Assembly (NCBI GenBank): GCA_030734395.1
Contig: JAUZTG010000029.1
Span: 5,766,001 to 5,830,000 of the forward strand
DNA length: 64,000 bases
Direction of reading: 5' to 3'
Origin: Sarocladium kiliense
Taxonomy: Eukaryota; Ascomycota; Sordariomycetes; Hypocreales; Sarocladiaceae
Shown here: positions 53,529 to 64,000 of the stretch, piece by piece
How the letters are laid out: each line of letters opens with the position of its first letter
Numbering within the stretch: the first letter of the stretch is position 1
The notes under the pieces: model-generated
Seen by the model: the letters and a program-made list of their open reading frames with translations, nothing else
The model's database searches: none
What the model was told of the DNA's origin: nothing
Program-made: the position numbers and the translations under genes

Positions 53529-56500
53529 ATGGCGCCAGCCGGTGGTGGTAATATCAAGGTGGTGGTGAGAGTGCGACCCTTCAACGGCAGAGGTATGCTT
53601 CTCGGGATTTGAGAGATTTGGTTGACTCAATGCTGACACACGGGACCCTGCATAGAAATCGATAGAGGTTCAAGATGTATTGTCGAGATGAAAGGCAATC
53701 AGACAATCCTGTCGGTACCCGATGGGCCGGCAGGAAAGAACGCAAAAGACAACGCAGCCAAGACATTTGCCTTCGACAGGTCATACTGGTCATTCAGCAA
53801 AGCCGACTCAAATTACGCCGAGCAATCACATCTCTTTGACGATCTCGGTTCACCGTTGTTGGATAACGCTTTTCAGGGCTACAACAACTGTATTTTCGCA
53901 TATGGTCAAACGGGTTCAGGAAAGTCTTACTCGATGATGGGATATGGCAAAGAGATCGGTATCATACCGCAGATCTGTCAGAATATGTTCACGCGGATAG
54001 AGGAGATCCAGAGGAAGGACCCGTCGACAAAGTGCACTGTTGAGGTGTCGTATCTTGAAATTTACAACGAACGAGTACGCGATCTGCTCAACCCCGCAAC
54101 AAAGGGCAACCTCCGAGTGCGTGAGCACCCTTCGACAGGTCCATACGTTGAGGACCTCGCAAAGTTAGTCGTTGGTGGATTTCAGGAGATTGAGAACTTG
54201 ATGGACGAGGGTAACAAAGCCCGAACGGTCGCTGCCACAAACATGAACGAAACCTCGAGTCGAAGTCACGCCGTGTTCACCCTGATGCTCACGCAGAAGA
54301 CTGCTGACGCCGAAACCAAGATGGAGATGGAGAAGGTCGCCAAAATCAGTCTGGTTGATTTGGCAGGTTCAGAAAGAGCAAACTCTACTGGCGCTACTGG
54401 TGCGCGTTTGAAGGAAGGTGCTGAGATCAACAGGTCCTTGTCAACCTTGGGTCGTGTCATTGCTGCGCTGGCTGACCTTTCCACTGGCAAGAAGAAGAAG
54501 GGAGCAAGTCAAGTCCCGTACCGTGACAGTGTTTTGACCTGGCTGCTGAAGGACTCGCTTGGTGGTAACAGTATGACGGCTATGATTGCTGCTATCAGCC
54601 CAGCAGACATCAATTACGATGAAACGCTCAGTACCTTGCGTTACGCAGACTCGGCAAAGAGGATCAAGAACCATGCTGTCGTGAACGAAGACGCCAATGC
54701 TCGTATGATTCGGGAACTCAAGGAAGAGCTGGCGGTATTGCGAAGCAAACTTGGTGGTGGCGCTGGCATTGCTCTCGGCGGAGTGGCGGTACCGGGCGAG
54801 CAGGTATATCCTGAAGGAACGCCTCTGGAGCAGCAGATGGTCAGCATCACCGGCGCGGATGGCTCCGTGAAGCAGGTCTCTAAGGCTGAGATTGCAGAGC
54901 AGCTCAGTCAGAGTGAGAAGCTATTAACGGACCTCAACCAAACATGGGAACAAAAGCTCCAGAAGACGGAAGAAATCCACAAGGAGCGCGAAGCAGCTCT
55001 CGAGGAGCTTGGCATCAGCATTGAGAAGGGCTTCATTGGGCTGCATACACCCAAAAAGATGCCTCATCTTGTCAACTTGTCAGACGATCCACTGCTGGCA
55101 GAGTGTCTGGTTTACAATCTCAAGCCTGGAACAACAACAGTCGGTAATGTCGACACCAACGCAGACCATCAGGCCAACATCCGCCTAAATGGCACGAGAA
55201 TTTTGCACGACCACTGTGTGTTCGAGAATGGGGCGGACGGAACAGTGACGTTGATTCCTCGAGAAGGCGCATCTGTCATGATCAATGGCAAACGCATTTC
55301 GGAGCCTCAGCAACTGCATTCTGGTTACCGTGTCATTCTCGGCGACTTCCACATTTTCCGTTTCAACCATCCTATGGAAGCCCGTGCAGAAAGAGGGGAG
55401 GCGCCCGGTGGAAGCTTGCTACGACATTCCGTTACGGCCAGCCAACTGCAGGCTCTCGACCGCACTTCGCCGAGTCCGAGTCCGCGTCCCGGACACGAGA
55501 GGAACTTCAGTAAGGTATCGGACTTTGGAGACTCACGACCAGAATCACCTGCGCCATTCCGCAACGGACGAGATTCAGATTGGTCATTTGCGAGAAGAGA
55601 AGCTGCTGGAGCGATCTTGGGCACCGATCAGAACTTTGCGAGTCTAACGGATGAGGAGCTCAATGCGCTTTTCGAGGATGTGCAAAAGGCCAGAGCAGAA
55701 CGTGTGAACGTCCGCGAGGATGGCGACGATTCAGAGTCCACAACCTCTTATGCTTTCCGAGAAAAGTATATGTCTACTGGAACGATTGACAATTTCTCAC
55801 TGGATACTGCGTTGACTATGCCATCAACACCAAAGCAAGGCGAAGCTGACGACAAACTACGAGAAGTCCGTGAAGAGATGCAGAATCAACTCGAGAAACA
55901 GAAGGAGGAGTACCGAGATCAACTCAAGGACGCCGAAGCCGCCAACGTTGAAGTAGAAGAGATCAAGAAGGAGAAGGCGAAGATGGAAGAGGCGCTGAAG
56001 GAGCTTAAGGAGGACATGCAGAAGCAGCTCAACGTCCAACGGAAGAAGTTCGAGGAGCAGATCGAGAAGATGGATCCACTGAAACGACCCAAGGCGAGCC
56101 CGAAACTCGACGAGACCGAGATGGACCGTGCTCGTGAGGTCATCAAGGTCTGGCGGAGCCGGCACTACGTTAAGATGGCTGAGTCGGTGCTCCAGAACGC
56201 TGCCATTTTGAAGGAAGCACAGATCATGAGCAATGAGCTGAACGAGAGTGTCGTGTTCCAGTTCGCTGTGGTGGATGTTGGCCATGCGCTCTGCTCGTCA
56301 TACGACATGGTGCTTAATGGGTTGACGGGTGAAGGCGAGGATGCTGCCCTCGAGGAGGCTCAGAAGCCCTGCATTGGCGTGCGGGTGGTGGACTTCAAGC
56401 ACAATGTTGTGCACCTTTGGAGTCTTCAGAAGCTTCAGGATCGCGTGCGACAGATGCGCCAGATGCACCAGTATCTCGACCAGCCAGAATACGCCCAGCA

Positions 56501-58796
56501 TTTGAGCCTCGAGAACCCTTTCGTTGAGGCTTGTATGCCAGCATACACACTGGTCGGCGAGGTTGATGTGCCGCTGAAAGCTGTGTTCGAAAGTCGCGTG
56601 CAGGACTTCTCCCTGGATGTTCTGTCGCCCTACACCTCGGGTGTGGTTGGTATCATCAAGCTCTCACTCGAACCATCCCATGCGCGGGCACCGTCGAATA
56701 CGCTCAAGTTCAACGTGGTTATGCATGAGCTCCTTGGCTTCGCGGAACGTGAAGGCACAGAAGTTCATGCACAGCTCTTCATTCCGGGCGTCTCAGAGGA
56801 AGATGGTATCACGACAACGCAGATGATTAAGGATTTCGATGAGGGTCCCATTCGATTTGAGAGTGTTCACAATATGAGCATCCCGCTCTTTTCGCCACAA
56901 GACATCACGCTCAGAGCCTCAATCTTTGCCCACGTCTCGTCGATGCACTTAGACAAACTGTTGAGTTGGGACGACATGAGGGACACTGTGCCACGAAACG
57001 GGAATGCCAACGGCGCTCGCATCAACGAATCCCAATTTTACACTCAAGAGAAGCATGATCTCCTCGCCCGAATCCAAATCATGGAGCTGAACGAGGACGG
57101 CCAGTATGCTCCTGTTGAAGTAACTCAAACCAGTGAACTCGACAGCGGGACGTTTCAACTTCACCAAGGCCTTCAAAGGAGAATCGCCATCAGCATATCC
57201 CACAGCTCGGGCGATGCACTGCCTTGGGGTGAGGTGACAGCTGTGCGTGCTGGTAAGATCCAGCTCGTTGATTCTGCCGGGAAGACACCAGATATGGCAC
57301 CGACCGATCCCGAGATCACCCTGAAACTTGCTTCAAACCCAATCTATCGCGAGAATGCCAACGGGACTCGGAGCATCACTGTCTTTGCCCAGTGGGATTC
57401 TAGCTTGCACAACTCGTTGCTGCTCGACAGAGTCACGGCAGAAAAGTTCAAGGTTCAGATGGGTATCTCATGGGACATTAGCTCTGAAAAGCTGGCCGAG
57501 CCCATGAAGTTTACGCAGAAGGTCTGTGTGCAAGTACTGTCGCGAAGCTTCGTCCGCCAGACCTCGATGTTCTCGGCACTCTGGCAGAATGTCAGATTTG
57601 TGAAGTCATCTACGGGAATTTTCACCCTGACTATGCGACCGGCACCCATCAAGCGTGTGGGCGACTTGTGGAGAATGAATAGCCGACATGATTATGTCAA
57701 GGGCGAAGAGAGCCTGACTAGCTGGACCCCGCGTGGTGTGTCGCTCGTAAGCGACTATATCGCCGCCCGCAAGAAGCGCAAGCGCATCGCAGAGATTGGA
57801 GCGATTCAAACGACTTTGATGAAGTATGGAGCAGACGGCAGCCAGGACGCAGCTGACACTGAGGAGCCGGCGCCTGAACCATCGCCGGAGCTCAAGCCAA
57901 TCATACCTAATGATGATGATTTGCTGAACGATACCCCTGACACTTCCCAAGCGCCATCCCTGAATGAGGAGATCGACAACAGCGCCGGGGAATCGGAGCA
58001 GCCAGAGGAAGAAGCAACGATCAAAGTGCAAGACCCAGCTGAGGCAGCCTCTGAGAGTTCGGAATACGATGAACGACAAAAAGCCCTCCTCGAGAAATGT
58101 GTCAAACTTTGGCTCAAGTACCCCGACCCATTGAACAGCATCCTCAGCCCGACCAATACGGCACCGCCCGAGAATGGCATCGCTCCCGAATCGCCCCTTC
58201 CGCCCAGCCTTATCACGACGATCATCCGCGTGCCGAAGAACCCTAAGGTGCTGAAAGGCGGATACCTGCTAGTCCCAAACAGTGAGTCCACGCGTTGGGT
58301 CAAGCGATTCGTGGAGCTACGTCGGCCCTACCTGCACATTCATTCTGCGACTGATGGTGATGAGGTGGCGCTTGTGAGCTTGAGGAATTCGAGAGTTGAC
58401 AGCCAGCCTGGTGTCCTCGGTATCCTTCATGGACCGGATGACTATGACGCGCAACGCGGCGGAACGAACGGGAACGCGGACTTCCGGCCAAGCCATCGTC
58501 GTACTTCGTCTGGTCGCGTTATTTCCACGATCTGGACAGGGACAGGAGGCAATGGCAATGGCACCAATGGCAATGGCGGATCTCCGGGCGGCCAGCAGGG
58601 CTTACAACGGCTTAGCGAGCGCATGCAGGCAGCCGTGTTCGCGATCTACGGCACCGATAACACATGGCTCTTCGCCGCTAGGAGCGAGCGAGACAAGATG
58701 GACTGGATCTTCCGCATCGATCAAACATATCTGGCCAACAGCGAGAGCACACCTGGGAGCGGCGTCATGAGCCCTCAGTATGGCAGCGAGTATTAG
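53529..58796 (+). CDS. uncA: kinesin-3 (UNC-104/KIF1A-like) motor protein
   Basis: Two exons, 53529-53592 and 53656-58796 (5205 nt, 1734 residues). The first exon encodes the motor start MAPAGGGNIKVVVRVRPFNG. The N-terminal motor has its P-loop GQTGSGKS at about 105-112, switch I NMNETSSRSH and switch II LVDLAGSER, with the kinesin-3 family loop at the end of the motor (IKNHAVVNEDANARMIRELK). Then come short coiled coils, an FHA domain (about 506-596), a KIF1B segment (from about 842), a DUF3694 region and a C-terminal lipid-binding PH domain (about 1550-1712: KGGYLLVPNSES...WLFAARSERDKMDW). A plus-end motor for early endosomes and other vesicles; the full-length architecture matches Aspergillus UncA. 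Confidence 0.96.
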
Positions 58797-61700
58797 GAGG
58801 AGGACGATCATTTCTGAGGGAGCCCCTTGGACATGGAATTGAACGCAGCGAGAGAAATAAGCATGAAAAGGGCGCAATCGAGTCTGATTGGATCATGGAA
58901 GTTGATGGGATTTCGGTGTCATGGGCTTGTGCACAGTTTGGCATTTACGAGTCTCTTTCGTGTGTCATTTGCTTTTTTTTTATCACTCCCTCCACCACTC
59001 CACGTCTTGAGTTTCTTTTGTCTTACGCGGCCCTTTACCTTTTACTCTTTCGTGGGGGTGGAGGACATCGACGGGGGGCGGCGGGTTGTCTTGCTTCTTC
59101 CCCTGCCCTGCTCTGCTCTGTCCTCCCCCTCTCTTGACGTGGCATAGTGTTAGACGACTTTAGATTATACCCCCCCCTACCTGGAGATCCAGCGAGGGTC
59201 AGAATGAGAGAGTGCGAAAGTCATAGGCGAGATGGAGGATGAGCGATGTAGTGTAAATGGTAGTTACCTGTACGACACCCCAGCTTGCGTCAGAAGTATT
59301 GTTTCGTAGTGATGAAAGTATTGGCTCATGCACGGTCATGATGACCTCGACACTGTTCTGGACCCGTTGGTCAGCGATACCTTAACCTGGACAAGTTGCT
59401 CGTGGGTTGTTCACAACGTGTCTGCCCATGCAAAGTACCGCCAGACTGGACCCTATGTATCCGCGTAGCCGGGGCCGCGTCTCCCGCCGCCCGACAAGTC
59501 GGACATATCGGCTTGCAGTCAAGCCTGGGAACTATTGCAGAGAGTCGACCCAAATTGTGACACAGGAAAAAGCAGGGGGAAGGACCAGGGGGATGGTTGC
59601 GTTCGTGGCTTGCTGTACTTGCTCGGCGTGCATTCTGTCGTGTGTTGTGTAAGGTCGGGTTTCCGAAGGTCTGGTACCGAAGTGATGGGCTAGCGATGCA
59701 GGAGATGACGAGAGGAGTTTGGTTCACCGATGCGCGGGATATAAATGCAAGGATACAGAGTGCATAAGCCAAGGGGGCGGTTGTGTATCGTCTATACCGG
59801 CTAGGCTATGCTTGCTGTTGTGCTTCCACACCAACCTTGTTGTCCGTTATTCTCGACCGAAAAGTGAGGCGGAAAATGGGGACCTCGAAGGTTGAGTTCA
59901 GGTGGTGACTCGTACAGCAGAGTGGTATTGGAGGAGGTGATGGGGTGTTGTGCATGTGTTGGGGGTGCGATGCGACGTTGTGTTGGTCCGGGACTTATGG
60001 AGACGGGTGAGACGGGAGGAGGGAAATCAGAGATGGCTGGGGAGTGGCCAGGCTTGTCTGACCCAATGCCAGAGGGTCGGGACGGTTGGCTTCGAGGTTG
60101 GGAGACAATGCCTATGACCTGGTTCCGAGTCGGTTCATGAAGACCAGGATTGTCACTCTGACCGGGACAAAGGTCTTGAGGCAATGCTTCCACCGAAGGA
60201 GTGCGGCCATGAGACCAAGTGCTGTTCTCATCAGTCAAGGAGATTCCCCAGAAGCAGTCGAGCCTCTCAATAGGCACATCCCTAGGTTTACGAACCGAGG
60301 CACCGGTCTAATAGAGAATACGACGCAACACGACAGGCCACATCGAGGCCGGAGACACGAAGCTATGGATACCGACAGCTTGGGACAGGCGGCGCAGCAA
60401 GAACAGCAAGGGTGAAGCCAATGTTTCCGTGAACCACTGCCCCGGCTGCTGTATCATCCTCCACGTCGTGTCATGCCATGTAATGTATCAATGCCCAGCG
60501 CATCACACACCCCTTTCCCCCGTCCGGCCGATATTCCGCTCGTAACGGATCAGACCATCCCATCCTGCGCGAACTTGTGCCGTGCAACACTCGAGCGAAT
60601 GGCCGTGAGCAGATTTCACTGTTGGGGGCAACAAGGGTATTGCGAAGATGCTGTTGGCTGGGGTTGTGTGGCTTGCATGGCGGTCAGGCCAGCTACGCAG
60701 GACGGGTTACTTGAATATTTGGGAAAGGAGCCTGTGTTGATCTGCGGGCTCTTGCAGGTGCTGAAAAGTATCCAATTTGGGGGCCATTTCCGTTTCCTCG
60801 ATTTGTCAAGATGAACAAGGAGCGCATATTCTCCTTGCTGGAGGTCAGCCAATGTCCGGGAGACGGTGTCTCACTTGCAACGTGCTGAGGACAAGGATAT
60901 CCTTAGTAATTCGTCCCCGGCTGGTGTCTTCAATTGCTAGTGTCTGACGGGCCGGGAACGGGGGCGCGCCGCGGATCTGTCCGGTGAAGGGAGAAAAATA
61001 GTCAAGGGATCGATGATGGCCGCCAAGTCTCTCGGCCGTCTGGAAGCTGGACCATGCTGCTCATCTCAGACGAGGAGAGCCGTCTGCGAAAGGTCAAATG
61101 ATCCATGCAAGGCATCTGACGAGTTGCAACGACTCGACAGATTGCGAATGACACATGCTCACCGAATCACAGGAAGACACCTGATCTTGTTCTCCTGTAC
61201 GCAGCGTGCTGAGGTGGCGCGAGAGCTGAGACATACAGAAGCGACATGACAGCGTCATGAGGGGCGATGACTTGACATTGGACAAATGCAGGTTGACACT
61301 GGGAGCCGAAAGGGAGCAAGAAATGGACTGACTCTGGTGGCAGGGGGGGATATCCCTGCTGCATACTATTCTTTGCTTCTTCGTTATGGAATGATTGGCT
61401 AGTAGACACACGGGAACCAACACGCGGCATAAAAGCAAGATACCGCGCTCCAGGCAACCGGAACCAACGAGAATGGTGAATGGATGAAGGCCCTGAAGAG
61501 GACAAGGGGGAAAGGGGTGGTGGCCCGAGTAACCCAGGTTGACCCTTGTCCCGGGACCTGGCATACCGCGGAACAGAGCCAACAGCACATCAACAGCTTG
61601 GGTAGACGGATGGAGGGATATTCCCTCGGGTAATGACTGTGACAAGGAGGGTAAAAAAGGGATCGACCTTTATTTCCGGCCGGTCGGTAAACGGGATGTG

Positions 61701-62936
61701 GGTGGGTGGCAGCGAGGGGTTCGACGAGCGATGAGGAGTCGAGTTGCCCGAGGAGATGATATCTTCGGGTACGGAGTACTCAGGACCATCAATCAGACGA
61801 CATGTCTCTGGCACAGCGTGTGTCCAGCTGCATGTCTCTCCTGATTCGCATGACCCATTCCTTCACCGGTTTCCAAACTTGATATAGCGAAGTCGCAGCA
61901 ACGTCACGTCGCGTCAAACTAGTAATCTGCTTGTCTCACCTTATGCATATAGCATCACGGCCTCTGTTTTTGTACACGGAGACAGAGGACAGAGACAAGA
62001 AAGTCCTACTTCCCTGCCGACCAATGATGGGGAATAGAGTGGCACGGAATTCTGTCCGGGAAAAACTGTACCACAGTACATTGGGGAAAAGCTGAGTCTA
62101 CGGTGGGAAATAAATGAGAGGAACAATGGCTTGCAGGACGCTAATGTGCGTGTTGTTGTTTTGGAGGAGACGGACGTCAGGTGAAGCCACGGGCGGTGCC
62201 TTGTCTGCAGGAGGAAAGGTGGGAGATGGGAGAGGCGCGCGCTAGGAGAAGAGGGCGCGGATGAGGACGACGATAAAACAGTTGGGGGGGAACTGCTGTA
62301 TTGCTTCGGAGGTTTTGATACGCTTTGCAGATGATGTGTCGCAAGTCTGCATTGGCCGTCTGCATCGTGGGATAGTTGTGCGTGGTCTGGCTCACATCTA
62401 TGCTTCTGTAAGCCCGGGAAACATGGAAGCAATCTAGCATCTCGAGGCGCTACGAAATAGGCATAGTAGACCTAACAGCTGGATTTCCAACAGCAGGACC
62501 AAGATTCACCACCCTGGCCACATTCGCTACCAAACAAAAAAAAAAAGGTTCAGCTCAAGCCGCCCCCTAGTGCAGCGCCTCAAGGGTCAAATTGTGAAAA
62601 GCAGAACCGGACGCTTCCTTCGCTAGCTAGTCCGACCCAGCTTTCCGGGTCCCCTCCCCCCCTCGTATACCCCAAGAGGGAAGACCAGTCCGCGGCGCTG
62701 GGATCTTTCGGTTCAAAAATTTGAGCCAGGGTGGTATTGGGACTGGGGGTTGGCCAAGGCGTCGCCTCTCGCGGACGCGCGGGGAAAATGGGAACTTGGG
62801 TAACTGTTGGTGGTGTCCTTGTCACACACACTGGATGATGTGCAGAGGTGGTGTCATGATGTCAAGGTGTCCATCCGCTCTGGCGGTGTAGGGGTGTCTT
62901 TTGTATTTCACGTGCATGCAGCTTTGTTGCACTGTC

Positions 62937-62982
62937 CAGACACAGACCAGACACAGACCAGACACAGACCAGACCAGACCAG
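62937..62982. repeat. CAGACACAGAC / CAGAC tandem repeat
   Basis: Three 11-nt units (CAGACACAGAC) followed by further 5-nt CAGAC/CAGA units, in non-coding sequence. Confidence 0.85.
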
Positions 62983-63539
62983 ATGGATAGGATAGGACAG
63001 TAATTACAGAATAGCCTGGTGCTGTTATGACAAGGGTTCCCCCCTCCCGGCGCCACGGACACACAGTCGGTAATAAATGCACAATAGGAGGGAATAGGCA
63101 AACACGGCTGTCAAGGCTCCAGAGGGTGGGACACTAGAGGGAGATTTTGAGTTTCTGGGAGCATCCAAGGCGGACGGGAACAAGCCCGACATTTGCGTCC
63201 TTGTTTCTTAGAAACGAACCCCAGCTACGGTACGGAGTAATTACGTTGCCGCAATTAACGGCGCTATGTGAACACCCATGGAGGGTTTTCTTTGTCAGTG
63301 ATTTGTACATAACCTGGCTGTTTGCTTGGGCTCAACGCAGGCAGGCAGACATACAGACAGCCAGATAGGCAGATAGACTGTCTTAAGGTTTAAGATTACA
63401 GCCACGTCCGCGTCTATGCACTTTCAGGTCTAGGTCTTCCTTTTCCCGCTATCCCGACTAGGTCAGGTACTGAAGCAACAAGTAATTACATTCTGTCCAA
63501 CGTGCCTCTGCGTGAAATACAAGCAAAACGCAGCAGAGT

Positions 63540-63575
63540 CATGTCATGTCAAGTCAAGTCAAATCAAGCCAAGTC
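63540..63575. repeat. AAGTC-type pentamer repeat
   Basis: CATGTCATGTCAAGTCAAGTC and further variants repeat every 5 nt in the terminal non-coding region. Confidence 0.75.
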
Positions 63576-64000
63576 CTGGTTCGATTACATACATGCTAAT
63601 GCGACTCTAACGCAACCCCCTCACTCTTCTGACCCTTGCTCGCTCCCCCCTGGTCTGGTCTGGTATTTCCGACCTGGTCTGCTCTGCTCTAGTGCCTCAT
63701 GTCCTTCTGTTTCCGCACAGCCTTTGGGGTTTCTGTTTTGCCTATTCCTTGTCTACTTTGACTTTCTGCCAACTCACCCGTTCAATCTCTCGCACTCCAG
63801 CCTGACAAAGCCATACATACAACTTATTAGAGCCTACGTGTCCGTCCATCTCTCAGATCTCACCACACACCCCCTGCCTGCCTGCTCCATCCGCAAAGGC
63901 CATCCCCCTCTCTATCCTGATCCTTGCAACCCTCCCCGTCTCCCCTCCTCCCATCTCTCTCCGTATGGTATGTACGATAAACCTGCCCAATCCTGGCATA

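Larger units (their letters stand above)
58797..64000. other. 5.2 kb terminal region without recognised gene
   Basis: The 3' flank of the kinesin gene (with a T9 run and C-rich tract near 58970-59000) passes into sequence with only short overlapping frames. From 62900 on it is dominated by simple repeats and C/T-rich stretches. The end (63850-63960) is strongly pyrimidine-rich and an ATG followed by GTATGT occurs at about 63965, so this may be the leader of a gene beyond the window. That is an inference. Confidence 0.4.

Noticed and set aside
59801..60277. 158-codon minus-strand frame
   Set aside because: No ATG, Pro-rich without recognisable domain, no neighbouring exon.
1..64000. CRISPR arrays, 5S rRNA, intact transposons
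   Set aside because: Looked for and not seen: no spaced direct repeats, no 5S-like internal promoter sequence, no transposase or reverse transcriptase motifs.

Overview
The window is nuclear DNA from a filamentous ascomycete (Pezizomycotina). The evidence is protein-coding genes interrupted by introns of mostly 43-63 nt with GT...AG ends and CTAAC/CTGAC-like branch points, a fungal Ten1 telomere protein, an Uds1-type septation protein, a kinesin-3 of the UncA type and a fungal-type eL42. The class cannot be fixed from the sequence alone. No bacterial, viral or intact transposon genes were seen. I rebuilt the gene models by hand from open frames, splice motifs and phase, and every multi-exon model given here closes in frame.

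Layout. 1-2874 (-) is the 5' three quarters of 5-oxoprolinase, cut by the window edge. 4971-6060 (+) is an NmrA-like NAD(P)-binding protein, and 6459-7337 (-) an alpha/beta hydrolase. 8419-8871 (+) is a small secreted eight-cysteine protein, followed by a secreted PI-PLC X-domain protein (9765-10670, +). 10861-12619 (-) is an ADGF/CECR1-type adenosine deaminase, and 13155-13236 (-) an intron-containing tRNA-His. COPI epsilon (13816-14769, -) and ribosomal protein eL42 (15022-15739, +) are divergent across 252 bp. Then come a 2H phosphoesterase (15900-16864, -), ureidoglycolate lyase (17118-17858, -), an MFS transporter (18619-20462, +), a DOMON/cytochrome b561-like membrane protein (21641-23209, -), a membrane J-domain protein (24436-25577, +), a second MFS transporter (25818-27600, -), the PC4/Sub1 coactivator (28407-28964, -) and a PXA-PX-nexin-C protein (29650-32805, +). 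After a 3.5 kb gap lies an Uds1 septation protein (36298-38490, -).

The next 8 kb (38491-46569) hold no gene I can recognise, only scattered coding-like fragments. They are followed by leukotriene A4 hydrolase/aminopeptidase (46570-48736, +), a DUF952 protein (49138-49552, -) divergent from TEN1 (49912-50388, +), a small unrecognised two-exon gene (51252-51716, -) and the 1734-residue kinesin-3 (53529-58796, +). The last 5.2 kb contain only simple repeats and may be the leader/promoter of a gene beyond the window.

The genes are mostly unrelated housekeeping functions: glutathione-cycle oxoproline recycling, purine and ureide catabolism (adenosine deaminase, ureidoglycolate lyase), vesicle and membrane traffic (COPI, PX protein, kinesin-3), transcription, translation and telomere capping. 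They are not one cluster. The most unusual signals are a transition-rich, RIP-like partial copy of the first MFS gene's 3' end, a 12-nt minisatellite that stays open in several frames with a related repeat 25 kb away, the gene-poor 8 kb block, and several small genes or splice features that simple open-frame calling would miss.
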